This document shows positions 36,175 through 44,842 of a stretch of 61,173 bases of DNA, piece after piece. How positions within the stretch are numbered: the first letter of the stretch is position 1; each line of letters opens with the position of its first letter. Below the pieces are notes generated by a model. That model was not told the DNA's origin, made no database searches, and saw nothing but the letters and a program-made list of their open reading frames with translations. Made by a program: the position numbers and the translations under genes. Origin of the DNA: Paraglaciecola hydrolytica (GTDB lineage: Bacteria > Pseudomonadota > Gammaproteobacteria > Enterobacterales > Alteromonadaceae); contig NZ_LSNE01000018.1 in assembly GCF_001565895.1 (NCBI RefSeq), positions 17,994 through 79,166 of the forward strand, in the 5' to 3' direction.

Positions 36175-36175
36175 C

Positions 36176-36565
36176 TTGAAAATTAGCGAATTAGCCACAA
36201 ACACGCAAATCCCCACTAAAACCATCCGTTATTATGAACAGGTCGGTTTATTATCGCCACCACTGCGCAGCGATAATGGTTATCGTCATTATCAGCACAA
36301 AGATATTGAAACCTTGGTGTTTATTCGCCGCTGTCGCGAATTGAACATTTCTATCGATGACATAAAGCAGCTTGTCGATGTGCAACAAAACCCCAAAGCG
36401 TCCTGCGCTTTGGTGGATAACATCATTGCTGAGCAACTGGCTCGCATTCAACAAACCCAACGCGAACTCGCCATGTTAGAACAATCCCTAGCCACACTCG
36501 CTACCTGTTGCAACCACCAGCAAATTGAGGATTGTTCGATTTTGCATAGTTTGAAATCAGCTTGA
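36176..36565 (+). CDS. MerR-family heavy-metal sensor, CadR/PbrR type
   Basis: This 129-residue regulator has the MerR winged helix (MKISELATNTQIPTKTIRYYEQVGLL), a dimerisation helix and a metal loop. Cys77 (NPKASCALVDN), Cys112 and Cys120 (TCCNHQQIEDCSIL) match the three Cys of CadR/PbrR sensors of Cd(II)/Pb(II) and ZntR-like Zn(II) sensing. Starting at TTG 36176 restores the standard family N-terminus and uses GGAAGG (36165-36170) as ribosome site; an ATG 39 nt upstream would place the first 13 codons across the operator. It probably activates the divergent receptor gene and its own transcription is embedded in the same region. Confidence 0.85.
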   Translation: MKISELATNTQIPTKTIRYYEQVGLLSPPLRSDNGYRHYQHKDIETLVFIRRCRELNISIDDIKQLVDVQQNPKASCALVDNIIAEQLARIQQTQRELAMLEQSLATLATCCNHQQIEDCSILHSLKSA

Positions 36566-36674
36566 GGGATTCTAAGTATCGATATTAGATTTTAAGGTAA
36601 TAGATTTTTATCGTTTTTGCTCTGACTGCAGAATTGCCGTTTTGCAATTTCATCGCAACAACAAAAATGATGGC

Positions 36675-37226
36675 TTAAATTTTTATTACTTTAGGGCGAA
36701 TAAAGAAACCAATAAAATGTCCAAAAAGGCTCTGGTACATTGATTCGATTTCCTCTTTGTCAATGCTGCCTCCACGAATTAACAACTCGTGCCTTTCATC
36801 AGGCTCTTGCACAATAAAACCTGAGGATATAAATCCATTTTTTGCATAAAACGCTTTACGTTTTATGCGCTGCTGGTAGTTGTTTGTTTGCTCATCAAGT
36901 TCTTCAATATTGAGTACTATTCTTTTACCTCGCTGCAAATCCACCAAAACATCCATGACCTTGCTACCATAGCCCGCTGAACGACAAGCTTCTACGATGG
37001 CCAAAAATTGGATAAAAACGATGTCCCTATACTCGATGAAATAGATAAGACCAATCCACTCATCATTGTCATAAAGCACATAAAAACCTTGTTTGCCATT
37101 TCTCAGTTGGTAACGCAGCCAAAATGTCGGTATATGTTGTGCGCCAGCAAAGGCATCTTTATATAGAGCAATCACCTTACAGTAGTTAATATCATGTTTG
37201 TTAAACAGTCGAAAATTAATGCTCAT
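36675..37226 (-). CDS. GNAT-family N-acetyltransferase
   Basis: This 183-residue protein has the GNAT fold. The acetyl-CoA-binding motif A is seen in FLAIVEACRSAGYGSKVMDVL (R-x-x-G-Y/x-G), followed by LNIEELDEQTNNYQQRIKRKAFYAKNGF with the family's characteristic Y-x-x-x-G-F. The acceptor substrate is unknown. It begins an AT-rich accessory run of genes reaching to 41039. Confidence 0.8.
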   Translation of the reverse strand: MSINFRLFNKHDINYCKVIALYKDAFAGAQHIPTFWLRYQLRNGKQGFYVLYDNDEWIGLIYFIEYRDIVFIQFLAIVEACRSAGYGSKVMDVLVDLQRGKRIVLNIEELDEQTNNYQQRIKRKAFYAKNGFISSGFIVQEPDERHELLIRGGSIDKEEIESMYQSLFGHFIGFFIRPKVIKI

Positions 37227-37339
37227 ATGCAGTGCTCACAAAGAAGTTTGGATGGTGAGGTAGATAAATGAATAGTGATAAAAACCAAGACTTTTGTCCT
37301 GCTTTAAGGGCGGCTGATGATTTTACTACAGCAATTTGA

Positions 37340-37516
37340 TTAGTTGAATAAAATAGCTAGCCACTCAAATGTCAGAGCTGTGGTAAAAATTTTTAATCCT
37401 ACTAAAGCAATAGTGAGGAAAATTAAAGCCACTTTCGCTTTTTTACTTTGAATGTTATTCCAAAACAATAACTTGGCCTTAACTTCAGTTTTTAATTCTG
37501 CAATTGCTTCTTTCAT
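37340..37516 (-). CDS. Small single-helix membrane protein paired with a membrane XRE regulator
   Basis: This 58-residue protein has a charged N-terminal half (MKEAIAELKTEVKAKLLFWNNIQSKKAK) and one transmembrane helix (VALIFLTIALVGLKIFTTAL). It starts 9 nt after the stop codon of the XRE gene and would be co-translated with it. No family is recognised. A partner or modulator of the membrane-bound regulator is inferred only from gene order. Confidence 0.5.
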   Translation of the reverse strand: MKEAIAELKTEVKAKLLFWNNIQSKKAKVALIFLTIALVGLKIFTTALTFEWLAILFN

Positions 37517-37525
37517 AAAAACCAC

Positions 37526-38020
37526 TTAGTCAAATGCACTTTGTTTATTTACAAAATCATAAATAGCCCCAGGAATTAAAGAAGGTAAGCCCACTGTTAA
37601 AACCAAAATTAAAAAGCTAATTTTGTCTAATCTATCTTTTGATATCGAAGTGCTAAAAATTGAATCTCTTAGTATGTTTACCCACACAGTAGAACTGTGA
37701 TCCGTCCAATAAAGATATAGGGCAACAGAAAGCACGGGCATCAATACACTAAGATGAATAATCTTGGCTTTTAAGCTCACTTTGCTAAAAGTAAATCTAG
37801 ACTCCACCACAGGAAGGTCTTTTTGGATGAGCAATTCAGCTATAGAGCATTCATAAACAGCAGCTAACGATTTTGCCGATTCTTGTGATGCAATCCCTGT
37901 TTTTTCAACTCGTTGAATAGTTCTCAAGCTCAACCCTGATACCTCAGCTAATTGAGTCTGACTCCAAGCTCGACTCTCTCGGTGAGTTTTTAATGTTTTG
38001 TTGTTTAACTCCATTTCCAT
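37526..38020 (-). CDS. Membrane-anchored XRE-family transcriptional regulator
   Basis: This 164-residue protein has an N-terminal helix-turn-helix (LKTHRESRAWSQTQLAEVSGLSLRTIQRVEKTG, about 8-40) typical of XRE/Cro-like regulators with a short tail, followed by two hydrophobic segments (IIHLSVLMPVLSVALYLYW and ISFLILVLTVGLPSLIPGAI). The DNA-binding domain would face the cytoplasm. Similar HTH-plus-membrane proteins are common in marine gammaproteobacteria and uncharacterised. Target genes are unknown. Confidence 0.75.
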   Translation of the reverse strand: MEMELNNKTLKTHRESRAWSQTQLAEVSGLSLRTIQRVEKTGIASQESAKSLAAVYECSIAELLIQKDLPVVESRFTFSKVSLKAKIIHLSVLMPVLSVALYLYWTDHSSTVWVNILRDSIFSTSISKDRLDKISFLILVLTVGLPSLIPGAIYDFVNKQSAFD

Positions 38021-38289
38021 TTTTCAAACCCTCTCCATAAATGTTTACCCAATATGCAGAAAGTTAGCCTTGTTTGCTACGACATAGATATGCCAGAAGT
38101 GTGACAGTAATGCGCCAAGTATACCGATTGACCGTTTCATTGCCGATTATCACTTAGTTAAAGAGTACAAATAATACCGCGGATTGAGCTTGAGTTGTTT
38201 AACCTTCGGTTAAAGCACCAGCTATCTTTGAGACCGTAATTCGTTGACGCTGTTGGTTGCCACTATTTGTTGCGACAGTTGCAAAGGCT

Positions 38290-38481
38290 CTATTCTACTA
38301 GGTGCGCGGGATCTGACTTAGGCATATTTTTGTCGTAGCCCCACCCATACAAAGTGATAAAGTTCGCGCCACTGTCTTCATCAAAACGATAGCCAATATT
38401 TAAGATGGCTGTCCATGTAAATCGCTGTCCATGTAAATCAATCGCACCCGCATAGGCGGATACTGGCAAAGGTTCTTTCAA
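38290..38481 (-). pseudogene. Possible gene remnant with an internal 16-bp tandem duplication
   Basis: A 63-codon open frame, with segments such as GYRFDEDSGANFITLYGWGYDKN, lies in an otherwise gene-free stretch (38021-38664). A direct duplication of GCTGTCCATGTAAATC at 38408-38439 shifts the frame within it (16 is not a multiple of 3), so the open frame is partly an accident of the duplication. No family is recognised. The rest of the stretch holds the hairpin at 38488-38525 and nothing else identifiable. Confidence 0.25.
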
Positions 38482-38487
38482 ATCTGC

Positions 38488-38525
38488 GCTTAGAAGCAGC
38501 CAGTCAGTAATGACTGCTTCTAAGC
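38488..38525. repeat. Hairpin with 12-bp perfect arms
   Basis: GCTTAGAAGCAG (38488-38499) pairs with CTGCTTCTAAGC (38514-38525). The loop can form an alternative small stem AGTCA-GTAA-TGACT. It has no T tract on either strand and no neighbouring gene within 130 nt. Confidence 0.5.
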
Positions 38526-38664
38526 AAGTTTACTAAGAAAGCAGCCGTTGGTCATCCATCACTTTATGTTAACTTTAAGTATTGAACCACCTTAATTAAA
38601 CTTCTTTATGTGGATCAATTTTTTACATTAGATGCAGATAATAGGCGGGATGTAGCCATAAACT

Positions 38665-39099
38665 TTATAAAAGAGAACTTATCGCTTCAATAGGTAATAA
38701 CCTTGAATCAACAATTGCTGCCTCTCGATGACCTAACACAACTTGATATTGAGGGTCAGACGCAAACGAAAGAAAACTATCTAATGACTTTTGTTTTATT
38801 ATCATCACTAAGTCCCACTTTTCTTCCATTGGGCCAATAAAAAAATGTTCGCTTTTACCAAGTAACATAATTTTACCACCACTTTTTTCTAAGAATGGTA
38901 ACGTTTGATTAATATAGATTTGGTAAGCCTCTTTTCCTGTTATAGGTGTTTTAGGTGCTATATCAGAAAACTGGCTATAGTCTGCAATTTCTTTAAAACG
39001 AAGTAAGTTTAGCATAATGACTTCGCCTCTCATTGATTTTGAAAATAGTTGCTTTGCTGATTCGTCAGTTGGATTTAAGTAGCTAGTTTGCATGATCAT
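38665..39099 (-). CDS. DUF1330-like small protein
   Basis: This 144-residue soluble protein has a ferredoxin-like alpha-beta pattern: EVIMLNLLRFKEIADYSQF, then TGKEAYQIYINQTLPFLEKSGGK, MLLGKSEHFF and WDLVMIIKQKSLDSFLSFASDPQYQ. These match the DUF1330/NIPSNAP-like dimeric alpha-beta barrel group, in which a conserved (F/Y)xxYxxxxxPxxxxxGG pattern is typical. Function is unknown. It is divergent from the AraC-type regulator at 39461, 361 nt away. Confidence 0.7.
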   Translation of the reverse strand: MIMQTSYLNPTDESAKQLFSKSMRGEVIMLNLLRFKEIADYSQFSDIAPKTPITGKEAYQIYINQTLPFLEKSGGKIMLLGKSEHFFIGPMEEKWDLVMIIKQKSLDSFLSFASDPQYQVVLGHREAAIVDSRLLPIEAISSLL

Positions 39100-39255
39100 T
39101 TATCTCTAGATATTTTTTCCATTAATTATACGTGCACCTTTCTTTTATGCTTTTCCATTCTTGCTAGAAAATATTAAGAATAGCAATATTGGAAAATCCC
39201 ACTAATGCATTCGTTGATAAACTTAATTGGATTGAACTAATAGAGAGCATTTAAC

Positions 39256-39459
39256 ATGAAAACGAATCAACGAGTATTAAGGAATTTTATTTATCTCGCG
39301 TTTATACTTTTTTTATATACAAAGTTTTGGTTGCAACCATCACAGAGCACACAAACTGGTTCCACAACCCTTCTACTTATATCAACCGAACTATGTTGCT
39401 CATTTAAAGTAGAAAGGCGAACTAATAGCCTTGCTATTTCAGTGACAATAGGAGGTTAA
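39256..39459 (+). CDS. Possible small membrane protein ahead of the AraC regulator
   Basis: A 67-codon open frame with one hydrophobic segment (FIYLAFILFLYTKFWL) ends one base before the AraC-type start codon. A GAG lies 8 nt before its ATG. The C-terminal part has no clear protein character and overlaps the strong ribosome site of the next gene, so it may be untranslated leader. The rest of 39100-39460 shows nothing else. Confidence 0.3.
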   Translation: MKTNQRVLRNFIYLAFILFLYTKFWLQPSQSTQTGSTTLLLISTELCCSFKVERRTNSLAISVTIGG

Positions 39460-39460
39460 A

Positions 39461-40372
39461 ATGAATCCCATATATAAACAAAGAATTTTGGCTGCACTTA
39501 GCTATATTGAATCAAATCTAGCACAACCTCTTAATTTGGATTTAGTTTCAAATCATTGCCATTTTTCACCTTTTCATTTTCATCGTATTTTTAGTGGTGT
39601 TATGAATGAAACGTTGAACAATTACGTTGCGAGAAAAAGGCTAGAAAAAGCGGTTAATTTATTGGTATTTAGAAGAGAACTTAGTATTACAAATATTGCA
39701 TTGGATTGTGGCTTTTCGTCTAGCGCTAATTTTGCTAAATCGGTTAAAAAATATTTTGGTTATAGTCCTTCCGAAATTCGTTCTCCAAAGCCTGATGAGT
39801 TACCCAACCTTGGTAATATTTTTAGCAAATACGGAAAGAAATTCAATCCTAATGACTTATATCCCGCACCAATAGATCGCACTTCTCAAAACAATAATCA
39901 AATGAATGTGGAAGTTAAAACAATAGAGCGAAAGCGTTTATGCAAATTAGTATCTAAAGGTGGCTATCAGCCAGAGTCGTTATTTGAAACATGGGATATA
40001 TTAAATCATTGGGCTAAATATCAAGGAATACCTGAGAAAACGCAATATAGGTTAGCGTGGTGTTATGACAACCCTTCATTGACAGCTGCTCACAAGTGCC
40101 AATATGAAGCATCAATAGAAATTGATGATACGGTAACCGTTAATGAACCGTTTGGGGTAGGAGATTTACCTGAAGGGAAATATGCTGTGATATATGTTAA
40201 AGGATCTCCAGAAGATATCACCCAAGCACAGCTCTACTTGTTTAGCTGTTGGTTGCCTGACAGTGGTTTCGAACCAGATAATTTACCCATGTTAGAACGT
40301 TATTTAAATGACGTTAGAGTTGATGGTTTTCTAGAATCTGAAATTATGCTTAAGCTGAAAGTTTTAACCTAA
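39461..40372 (+). CDS. AraC-family regulator with GyrI-like effector domain
   Basis: This 303-residue regulator has an N-terminal AraC/XylS double helix-turn-helix (ILAALSYIESNLAQPLNLDLVSNHCHFSPFHFHRIF ... NIALDCGFSSSANFAKSVKKYFGYSPSEIR, about 5-105) followed by a GyrI-like small-molecule-binding domain (about 148-300, VEVKTIERKRLCKLVSKGGY). This order, DNA-binding domain first, is shared with Rob/TetD-like regulators. It has a very strong ribosome site AGGAGG 5 nt before ATG. Targets and ligand are unknown. Confidence 0.88.
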   Translation: MNPIYKQRILAALSYIESNLAQPLNLDLVSNHCHFSPFHFHRIFSGVMNETLNNYVARKRLEKAVNLLVFRRELSITNIALDCGFSSSANFAKSVKKYFGYSPSEIRSPKPDELPNLGNIFSKYGKKFNPNDLYPAPIDRTSQNNNQMNVEVKTIERKRLCKLVSKGGYQPESLFETWDILNHWAKYQGIPEKTQYRLAWCYDNPSLTAAHKCQYEASIEIDDTVTVNEPFGVGDLPEGKYAVIYVKGSPEDITQAQLYLFSCWLPDSGFEPDNLPMLERYLNDVRVDGFLESEIMLKLKVLT

Positions 40373-40499
40373 CCTCAATTTGAAATCTACAAGTAGCGCA
40401 TACAGTTGATTTTTAAGATGTATTAGTCCCGACTTAATCTGACGTTTGAAAGCTAGTGCTCTTTACCTGATTTGAAATCCAGCCTTGTACCAAAAAATG

Positions 40500-41039
40500 T
40501 TACGTTTTATTAACAGACCAATACTTATTGAAATACCAGTTTCCAAATAAATGAGTATGGCATTGCTCTTCTTTAGATATGCCTTCCTCCAAGTCCTCAC
40601 AATTGTCGTTATCTGGAGGTAAACCAAAATACATCCAAGCGTGGATAGTGTTCCCATTTACTTGCCAGTCAGGAGAAGCATAAATAAACCACCCACCATC
40701 ATATTTTCTCAAACGAACTATTTGTAGTCCCTCTGATTTGGCAACTTCAATGACTTCTTGAAGATCTGGATTTTTTACTTTTTCATGAGTATTTTCTCTC
40801 TTGATCCAAGCGGTATACGTGTAGCCAGAGTCTGGTAGTAATGGGCAATCTGGACATAAGCTAATGCTACTGTATGGTGTTTTGTCAACTGCCGTAATTA
40901 CCGCTTCAAATTGAGCTGACTTTAGAAATAGAAGCCATTTATACTTGAATTCGGATTCATCCAAATTTAGTAATATCTGTTCCTGCCAAAATATAATACT
41001 CAGAATAACTGCAGATAAAAATGTAAGTATTACTTTCAT
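40500..41039 (-). CDS. Exported or membrane-anchored hypothetical protein
   Basis: This 179-residue protein has an N-terminal hydrophobic segment (MKVILTFLSAVILSIIFW) that acts as signal or anchor. The mature part contains a CPDC pair, a Glu/Lys-rich helix and YDGGWFIYASPDWQVNGNTIHAWMYFG. No family is recognised. I start at ATG 41039 (AGGGA 6 nt upstream) rather than an ATG 24 nt earlier. The gene is AT-rich compared with srmB next to it and is probably accessory. Confidence 0.6.
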   Translation of the reverse strand: MKVILTFLSAVILSIIFWQEQILLNLDESEFKYKWLLFLKSAQFEAVITAVDKTPYSSISLCPDCPLLPDSGYTYTAWIKRENTHEKVKNPDLQEVIEVAKSEGLQIVRLRKYDGGWFIYASPDWQVNGNTIHAWMYFGLPPDNDNCEDLEEGISKEEQCHTHLFGNWYFNKYWSVNKT

Positions 41040-41271
41040 AATTTCCCTAGTTTTTACTATCAATACATTTTAATGGTCAATGATCACATTTCCACATTTA
41101 ATTGAGTTTCGACACATCAACCGTCCGCTTTTTCTTAAGCTCAATTATCACAGTGTCCTCAGCGGTGAAAATGCTTTGGATTTTTTCTGCCCTATTGCGC
41201 CCTACTCCTTTATAATCCCGCATATTGTAAAGTGAAATTAGTGACATTTTAGTCAAGAGAAATAAAAGAGC

Positions 41272-42534
41272 ATGTTCGACGAACTCGATTTAGATGATGA
41301 TTTATGCCGCGCTGTCGCGGAATTAGGCTACAAAGAGCCAACCAGTATTCAACAACTGGTGATCCCAGCGGCAATGGAAGGCAAAGATATTCTAGCCTCT
41401 GCACCTACAGGTACAGGTAAAACCGCGGCGTTTTTGCTGCCCATCTGCCAGTTTTTATTAGATTATCCACGTCGTCAGCCCGGCGCTACACGCATATTGA
41501 TCCTGACCCCGACTCGTGAGTTAGCCTTGCAAATTTTTGAGCAAGCCAAACTCATTAGTAAATATTGCCCACACATTCATTGTGGGGTGATCACCGGTGG
41601 TATCAACTACGGTACGGATCTGGATTTACTCGACAACGAATTGGATATCTTAGTCGCCACTCCCGGTCGTTTGTTTGAACACATCGAAACCGAAAAATTT
41701 GATTGTCGTGACATTGAGTGCCTCGTTTTAGATGAAGCCGATCGTATGCTCGACATGGGCTTTTCGGCCATTGTTAATCAAATTGCCGCAGAAGCGCGCT
41801 GGCGTAAACAAAGTATGTTGTTTTCAGCCACCTTAGAAGGCGGCGGTATCGCGCGTTTTGCTAAAGATTTATTAAATGATCCTGTTGAATTAAGTGCCGA
41901 TCCAAGCCGAAAAGAACACGCTAAAATCCATCAGTGGGTACATTTAGCCGACGATGCAAAACACAAATATGCCTTGTTATGCCACATCCTTGAACATCAA
42001 GTAGATAGCGCCGTGGTATTTGTTAAAACCCGCGACCGTTTAAACGAAGTAAAACAATTACTTGAGCGTGATGGCTTTTTAGTCGCTTGGTTACAAGGTG
42101 AAATGCCACAAGATAAACGTAACGAAGCCATGCGCCGTTTCCGTGAAGGTGAAGTTAAAATCCTTGTCGCCACCGACGTAGCGGCTCGTGGTATTGACGT
42201 TGAAGACATCAGCCATGTGATCAACTACGACATGCCACGTACTGCCGATGTGTATGTTCACCGTATTGGTCGTACTGGTCGTGCCGGTAAAAAAGGCACA
42301 GCAATATCTTTAGTGGAAGCCCATGATATGGCCATATTGCCCAAGATTGAGCGTTACACAGAGCAGTTGCTTAAACGTCGCATCATCGAAGAATTACGCC
42401 CCAAACACAAAGAAGCCAAAATCACTAAAAAGCCAAAACTGAGCGCTAAGGTGAAAAAATCCTTGGGCAAAAAAGTGAAAAGCAAAGTGAAAAAGAAAAA
42501 AGGCCGTGGCAAAAAATCGCCAGAGCTAAAATAA
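41272..42534 (+). CDS. srmB: ATP-dependent RNA helicase SrmB
   Basis: This 420-residue DEAD-box helicase acts in early assembly of the 50S ribosomal subunit. Motifs: SAPTGTGKTAAFLLP (I), PTRELALQ (Ia), VATPGRLFEH, DEADRMLDMGF (II), LFSATLEGGGIARFAKDLL (III, the SrmB-type SATLEG), ATDVAARGIDVEDISHVINYD and HRIGRTGRAGKKGTAISLVEAHD. The TRWRKQ-like AEARWRKQSMLFSATLEG and HQWVHLADDAKHKYALL segments distinguish SrmB from RhlE and RhlB. The Lys-rich tail is typical. A perfect TATAAT at 41211-41216, without a good -35, may be its promoter. Confidence 0.93.
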   Translation: MFDELDLDDDLCRAVAELGYKEPTSIQQLVIPAAMEGKDILASAPTGTGKTAAFLLPICQFLLDYPRRQPGATRILILTPTRELALQIFEQAKLISKYCPHIHCGVITGGINYGTDLDLLDNELDILVATPGRLFEHIETEKFDCRDIECLVLDEADRMLDMGFSAIVNQIAAEARWRKQSMLFSATLEGGGIARFAKDLLNDPVELSADPSRKEHAKIHQWVHLADDAKHKYALLCHILEHQVDSAVVFVKTRDRLNEVKQLLERDGFLVAWLQGEMPQDKRNEAMRRFREGEVKILVATDVAARGIDVEDISHVINYDMPRTADVYVHRIGRTGRAGKKGTAISLVEAHDMAILPKIERYTEQLLKRRIIEELRPKHKEAKITKKPKLSAKVKKSLGKKVKSKVKKKKGRGKKSPELK

Positions 42535-42546
42535 GCTTAACTTTTA

Positions 42547-42568
42547 GGGGCTGTTAAACCACAGCCCC
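42547..42568 (+). terminator. Hairpin terminator after srmB
   Basis: 8-bp GC-rich stem GGGGCTGT / ACAGCCCC with loop TAAACC, followed by ATTGTAATTTT. The T tract is interrupted, so termination may be partial before rdgB. Confidence 0.6.
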
Positions 42569-42633
42569 ATTGTAATTTTCCTGCAATACTTTGGTATCTC
42601 TTCATGCAAAATAATCTTACTCCACACAACGTC

Positions 42634-43233
42634 ATGCAAAAAGTCGTGCTGGCAACCGGTAATAAAGGCAAGGTCAAAGAATTGAGCGCCATGCTCAGCG
42701 AGCTAAAAATAGCAGTTGTTCCGCAAAGTGACTTTTACGTCAGTGAAGTGGCCGAAACCGGTAGTACTTTTGTGGAAAATGCCATTATCAAAGCCCGCCA
42801 CGCTGCGCGTATAACTGGCCTGCCCGCAATGGCAGATGATTCTGGTTTGGCAGTAGATGCTTTAGGTGGTGCACCGGGAGTCTTTTCTGCTCGTTACGCT
42901 GGTGAAGATGCAACTGATGCTGACAATGTACAAAAACTACTCGAAGCCCTAAACGGTGTAGCGCCAGAACTGCGTCAGGCCCGTTTTTTATGTGTACTGG
43001 TGTATATGGCCCATGCCGATGACCCAACACCTATCATTTGCCAAGGTGAATGGCAGGGTTCGATTACTACACAAACCATGGGTACTAACGGTTTTGGTTA
43101 CGATCCGATATTTTGGGTGCCTGAGCAAAACTGTAGCTCGGCCCAGCTTAGTCCTGAGCAAAAAAACCAACTGAGTCATCGTGGTAAAGCTTTAGCTCTG
43201 ATGGTCAAGGCCTTGGCAGCACGCCTTGTTTAA
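42634..43233 (+). CDS. rdgB: XTP/dITP pyrophosphatase (non-canonical purine NTP)
   Basis: RdgB hydrolyses ITP, dITP and XTP to monophosphates, keeping deaminated purines out of DNA and RNA. Family motifs: [14 protein letters not shown] at the start, [42 protein letters not shown], and the C-terminal [14 protein letters not shown] and LSHRGKAL. Starting at ATG 42634 ([10 protein letters not shown]) gives the standard 199 residues; an upstream ATG would add 10 poorly conserved residues. hemW follows 13 nt downstream. Confidence 0.95.
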   Translation: MQKVVLATGNKGKVKELSAMLSELKIAVVPQSDFYVSEVAETGSTFVENAIIKARHAARITGLPAMADDSGLAVDALGGAPGVFSARYAGEDATDADNVQKLLEALNGVAPELRQARFLCVLVYMAHADDPTPIICQGEWQGSITTQTMGTNGFGYDPIFWVPEQNCSSAQLSPEQKNQLSHRGKALALMVKALAARLV

Positions 43234-43246
43234 CGCTAGCCAGCCA

Positions 43247-44410
43247 ATGCCAAACTTAATAGCAGACTTACAACTGCCTCCCCTGTCGTTATATATCCAT
43301 ATTCCTTGGTGTGTGCAAAAGTGTCCCTATTGTGACTTTAATTCTCACGGCCAAAAGCAGCAAGAACTGCCCGAAAGTGAATATGTCAGTCATTTATTGG
43401 CCGACTTGGCAGAGGATGCCGCCTTAGTTGGCAACAGGCCGATCCATAGCATCTTTATTGGTGGCGGTACGCCAAGTTTATTCAGTGCGCAGGCCATAGA
43501 TAAACTGCTGACAGGTGTGCGTGAGCGCGTTAACTTACTGCCTGATGCCGAAATAACCCTAGAGGCCAATCCCGGCACAGTGGAAAGCCAACGTTTTGCT
43601 GGTTATGTGCAAGCTGGGGTAAATCGTATATCCATAGGCGTGCAGAGTTTTCAGGCTGATAAATTATTAGGTTTGGGCCGTATTCATGATGATGCTCAAG
43701 CCAGTACTGCGGCAACTATTGCCCACAATGTAGGGCTAAACAGCTTTAATTTAGACTTAATGCATGGCCTGCCTAAACAAAGTTTACAAGATGCTCTGTT
43801 TGACATTAAAACCGCACTGGCGCAAAGCCCACCCCACCTGTCGTGGTATCAACTTACTATTGAGCCCAATACCCAATTTCACTCCAAACCACCTAAGTTA
43901 CCTGAAGATGAATTGTTGTGGGATATTCAAGAACAAGGCCATGCCCTGCTTGAAGCGGCGGGTTATGAGCAATATGAAATTTCGGCCTACAGCAAAGTGG
44001 GCCAACAATGTCTGCACAATCTTAACTATTGGCGCTTTGGCGACTATTTGGGCATAGGTTGTGGTGCCCACGGCAAAATCACCCTGCCTGAGCAAAACAA
44101 AATTGTGCGTACGGTAAAGGTTAAACATCCCAAGGGTTATATGGACTTAACCAAAGCCTATACCAGTGAACTAAAAACCGTGGTGGATGAAGACTTGCCC
44201 TTTGAGTTTTTTATGAATCGCCTGCGTTTAGTGGAGCCCTGCCCTAAGGCTGACTATCAAAAATACACAGGTTTGGCGCTGAGCGAAGATGTACAGGCTA
44301 ACCTGCAAAATGCCTTAGACAAGGGTTTGTTAACTGAAACAACGACCCATTGGCAAGTTACCCCTTTAGGCCGCCGTTATCTTAATACCTTGCTTGAATT
44401 GATGGTGTAA
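43247..44410 (+). CDS. hemW: Radical SAM heme chaperone HemW
   Basis: This 387-residue radical SAM protein is related to coproporphyrinogen dehydrogenase HemN, but of the HemW type that binds and delivers heme. The [4Fe-4S] ligands are Cys22, Cys26 and Cys29 in IPWCVQKCPYCDF. Also present are FIGGGTPSLFSA, the SAM region VNRISIGVQSF and the C-terminal EFFMNRLRL, typical of the family. HemW lacks the fourth Cys used by HemN. The start is set at ATG 43247; a TTG at 43226 would overlap rdgB. Gene order rdgB-hemW is common in gammaproteobacteria. Confidence 0.94.
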   Translation: MPNLIADLQLPPLSLYIHIPWCVQKCPYCDFNSHGQKQQELPESEYVSHLLADLAEDAALVGNRPIHSIFIGGGTPSLFSAQAIDKLLTGVRERVNLLPDAEITLEANPGTVESQRFAGYVQAGVNRISIGVQSFQADKLLGLGRIHDDAQASTAATIAHNVGLNSFNLDLMHGLPKQSLQDALFDIKTALAQSPPHLSWYQLTIEPNTQFHSKPPKLPEDELLWDIQEQGHALLEAAGYEQYEISAYSKVGQQCLHNLNYWRFGDYLGIGCGAHGKITLPEQNKIVRTVKVKHPKGYMDLTKAYTSELKTVVDEDLPFEFFMNRLRLVEPCPKADYQKYTGLALSEDVQANLQNALDKGLLTETTTHWQVTPLGRRYLNTLLELMV

Positions 44411-44559
44411 GCCTTAATTAGTTCACCGCATCGTATTAACACCAAGGGATTATCTTCCCCAATTTGGTAGTGGCCAGCAATGAGCCAATTCCGGTCGTTA
44501 GCAATGGTTACATTATGAAAGTATTTTTAATACCGTTTTAATTTACAATTCAGTGGCGT

Positions 44560-44589
44560 TTGACGGTTATTGGCAATCTTTGCCATAAT
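44560..44589 (+). promoter_or_regulatory. Promoter/operator of the second parDE pair
   Basis: TTGACG (44560-44565) and CATAAT (44584-44589) are 18 nt apart. Between and overlapping them lies the palindrome TGGCAA-TCT-TTGCCA (44571-44585), extended by CGGTTAT and the complement of CGATTA on its flanks. Placement over the -10 fits autorepression by the ParD-like antitoxin starting at 44617. Confidence 0.6.
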
Positions 44590-44616
44590 CGTTAAAACAG
44601 CGTTCAAGGAACTTTT

Positions 44617-44835
44617 ATGGCTACTCTAAATGTATCATTACCCGACGAAATGAGGTCTTGGATAGATCAGCAAGTGGCAAGTGGTAAGTTTGCTAATGCT
44701 AGTGACTTTATTAGGGACCTGATACGACGAAATCAAACTGAGCGTGAGGCTATTCAACTTGCACTAATTGAAGGTGAATTGAGTGGGCGAAGCTCAAAAA
44801 ATATCTTAGATATAATTTCTGCTAAAAAGTCTTAG
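44617..44835 (+). CDS. parD: ParD-family antitoxin (second pair)
   Basis: This 72-residue protein has the ribbon-helix-helix LNVSLPDEMRSWIDQQVASGKFANASDFIRDLIRRN at the N-terminus and a short tail ending SSKNILDIISAKKS, the region that would wrap the toxin. It has good ribosome binding (AAGGAAC). The toxin starts 7 nt after its stop codon. Its sequence differs clearly from the antitoxin at 13936, so cross-neutralisation is not expected. Confidence 0.88.
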   Translation: MATLNVSLPDEMRSWIDQQVASGKFANASDFIRDLIRRNQTEREAIQLALIEGELSGRSSKNILDIISAKKS

Positions 44836-44842
44836 CTAGTAA

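Noticed and set aside
36137-36175. Upstream ATG as start of the MerR-type regulator
   Set aside because: The extra 13 residues do not fit the family N-terminus and coincide with the promoter/operator; the TTG at 36176 has a better ribosome site.
446-42534. rhlE and srmB as duplicates of one gene
   Set aside because: Their core motifs and tails differ in the ways that separate the two established subfamilies.
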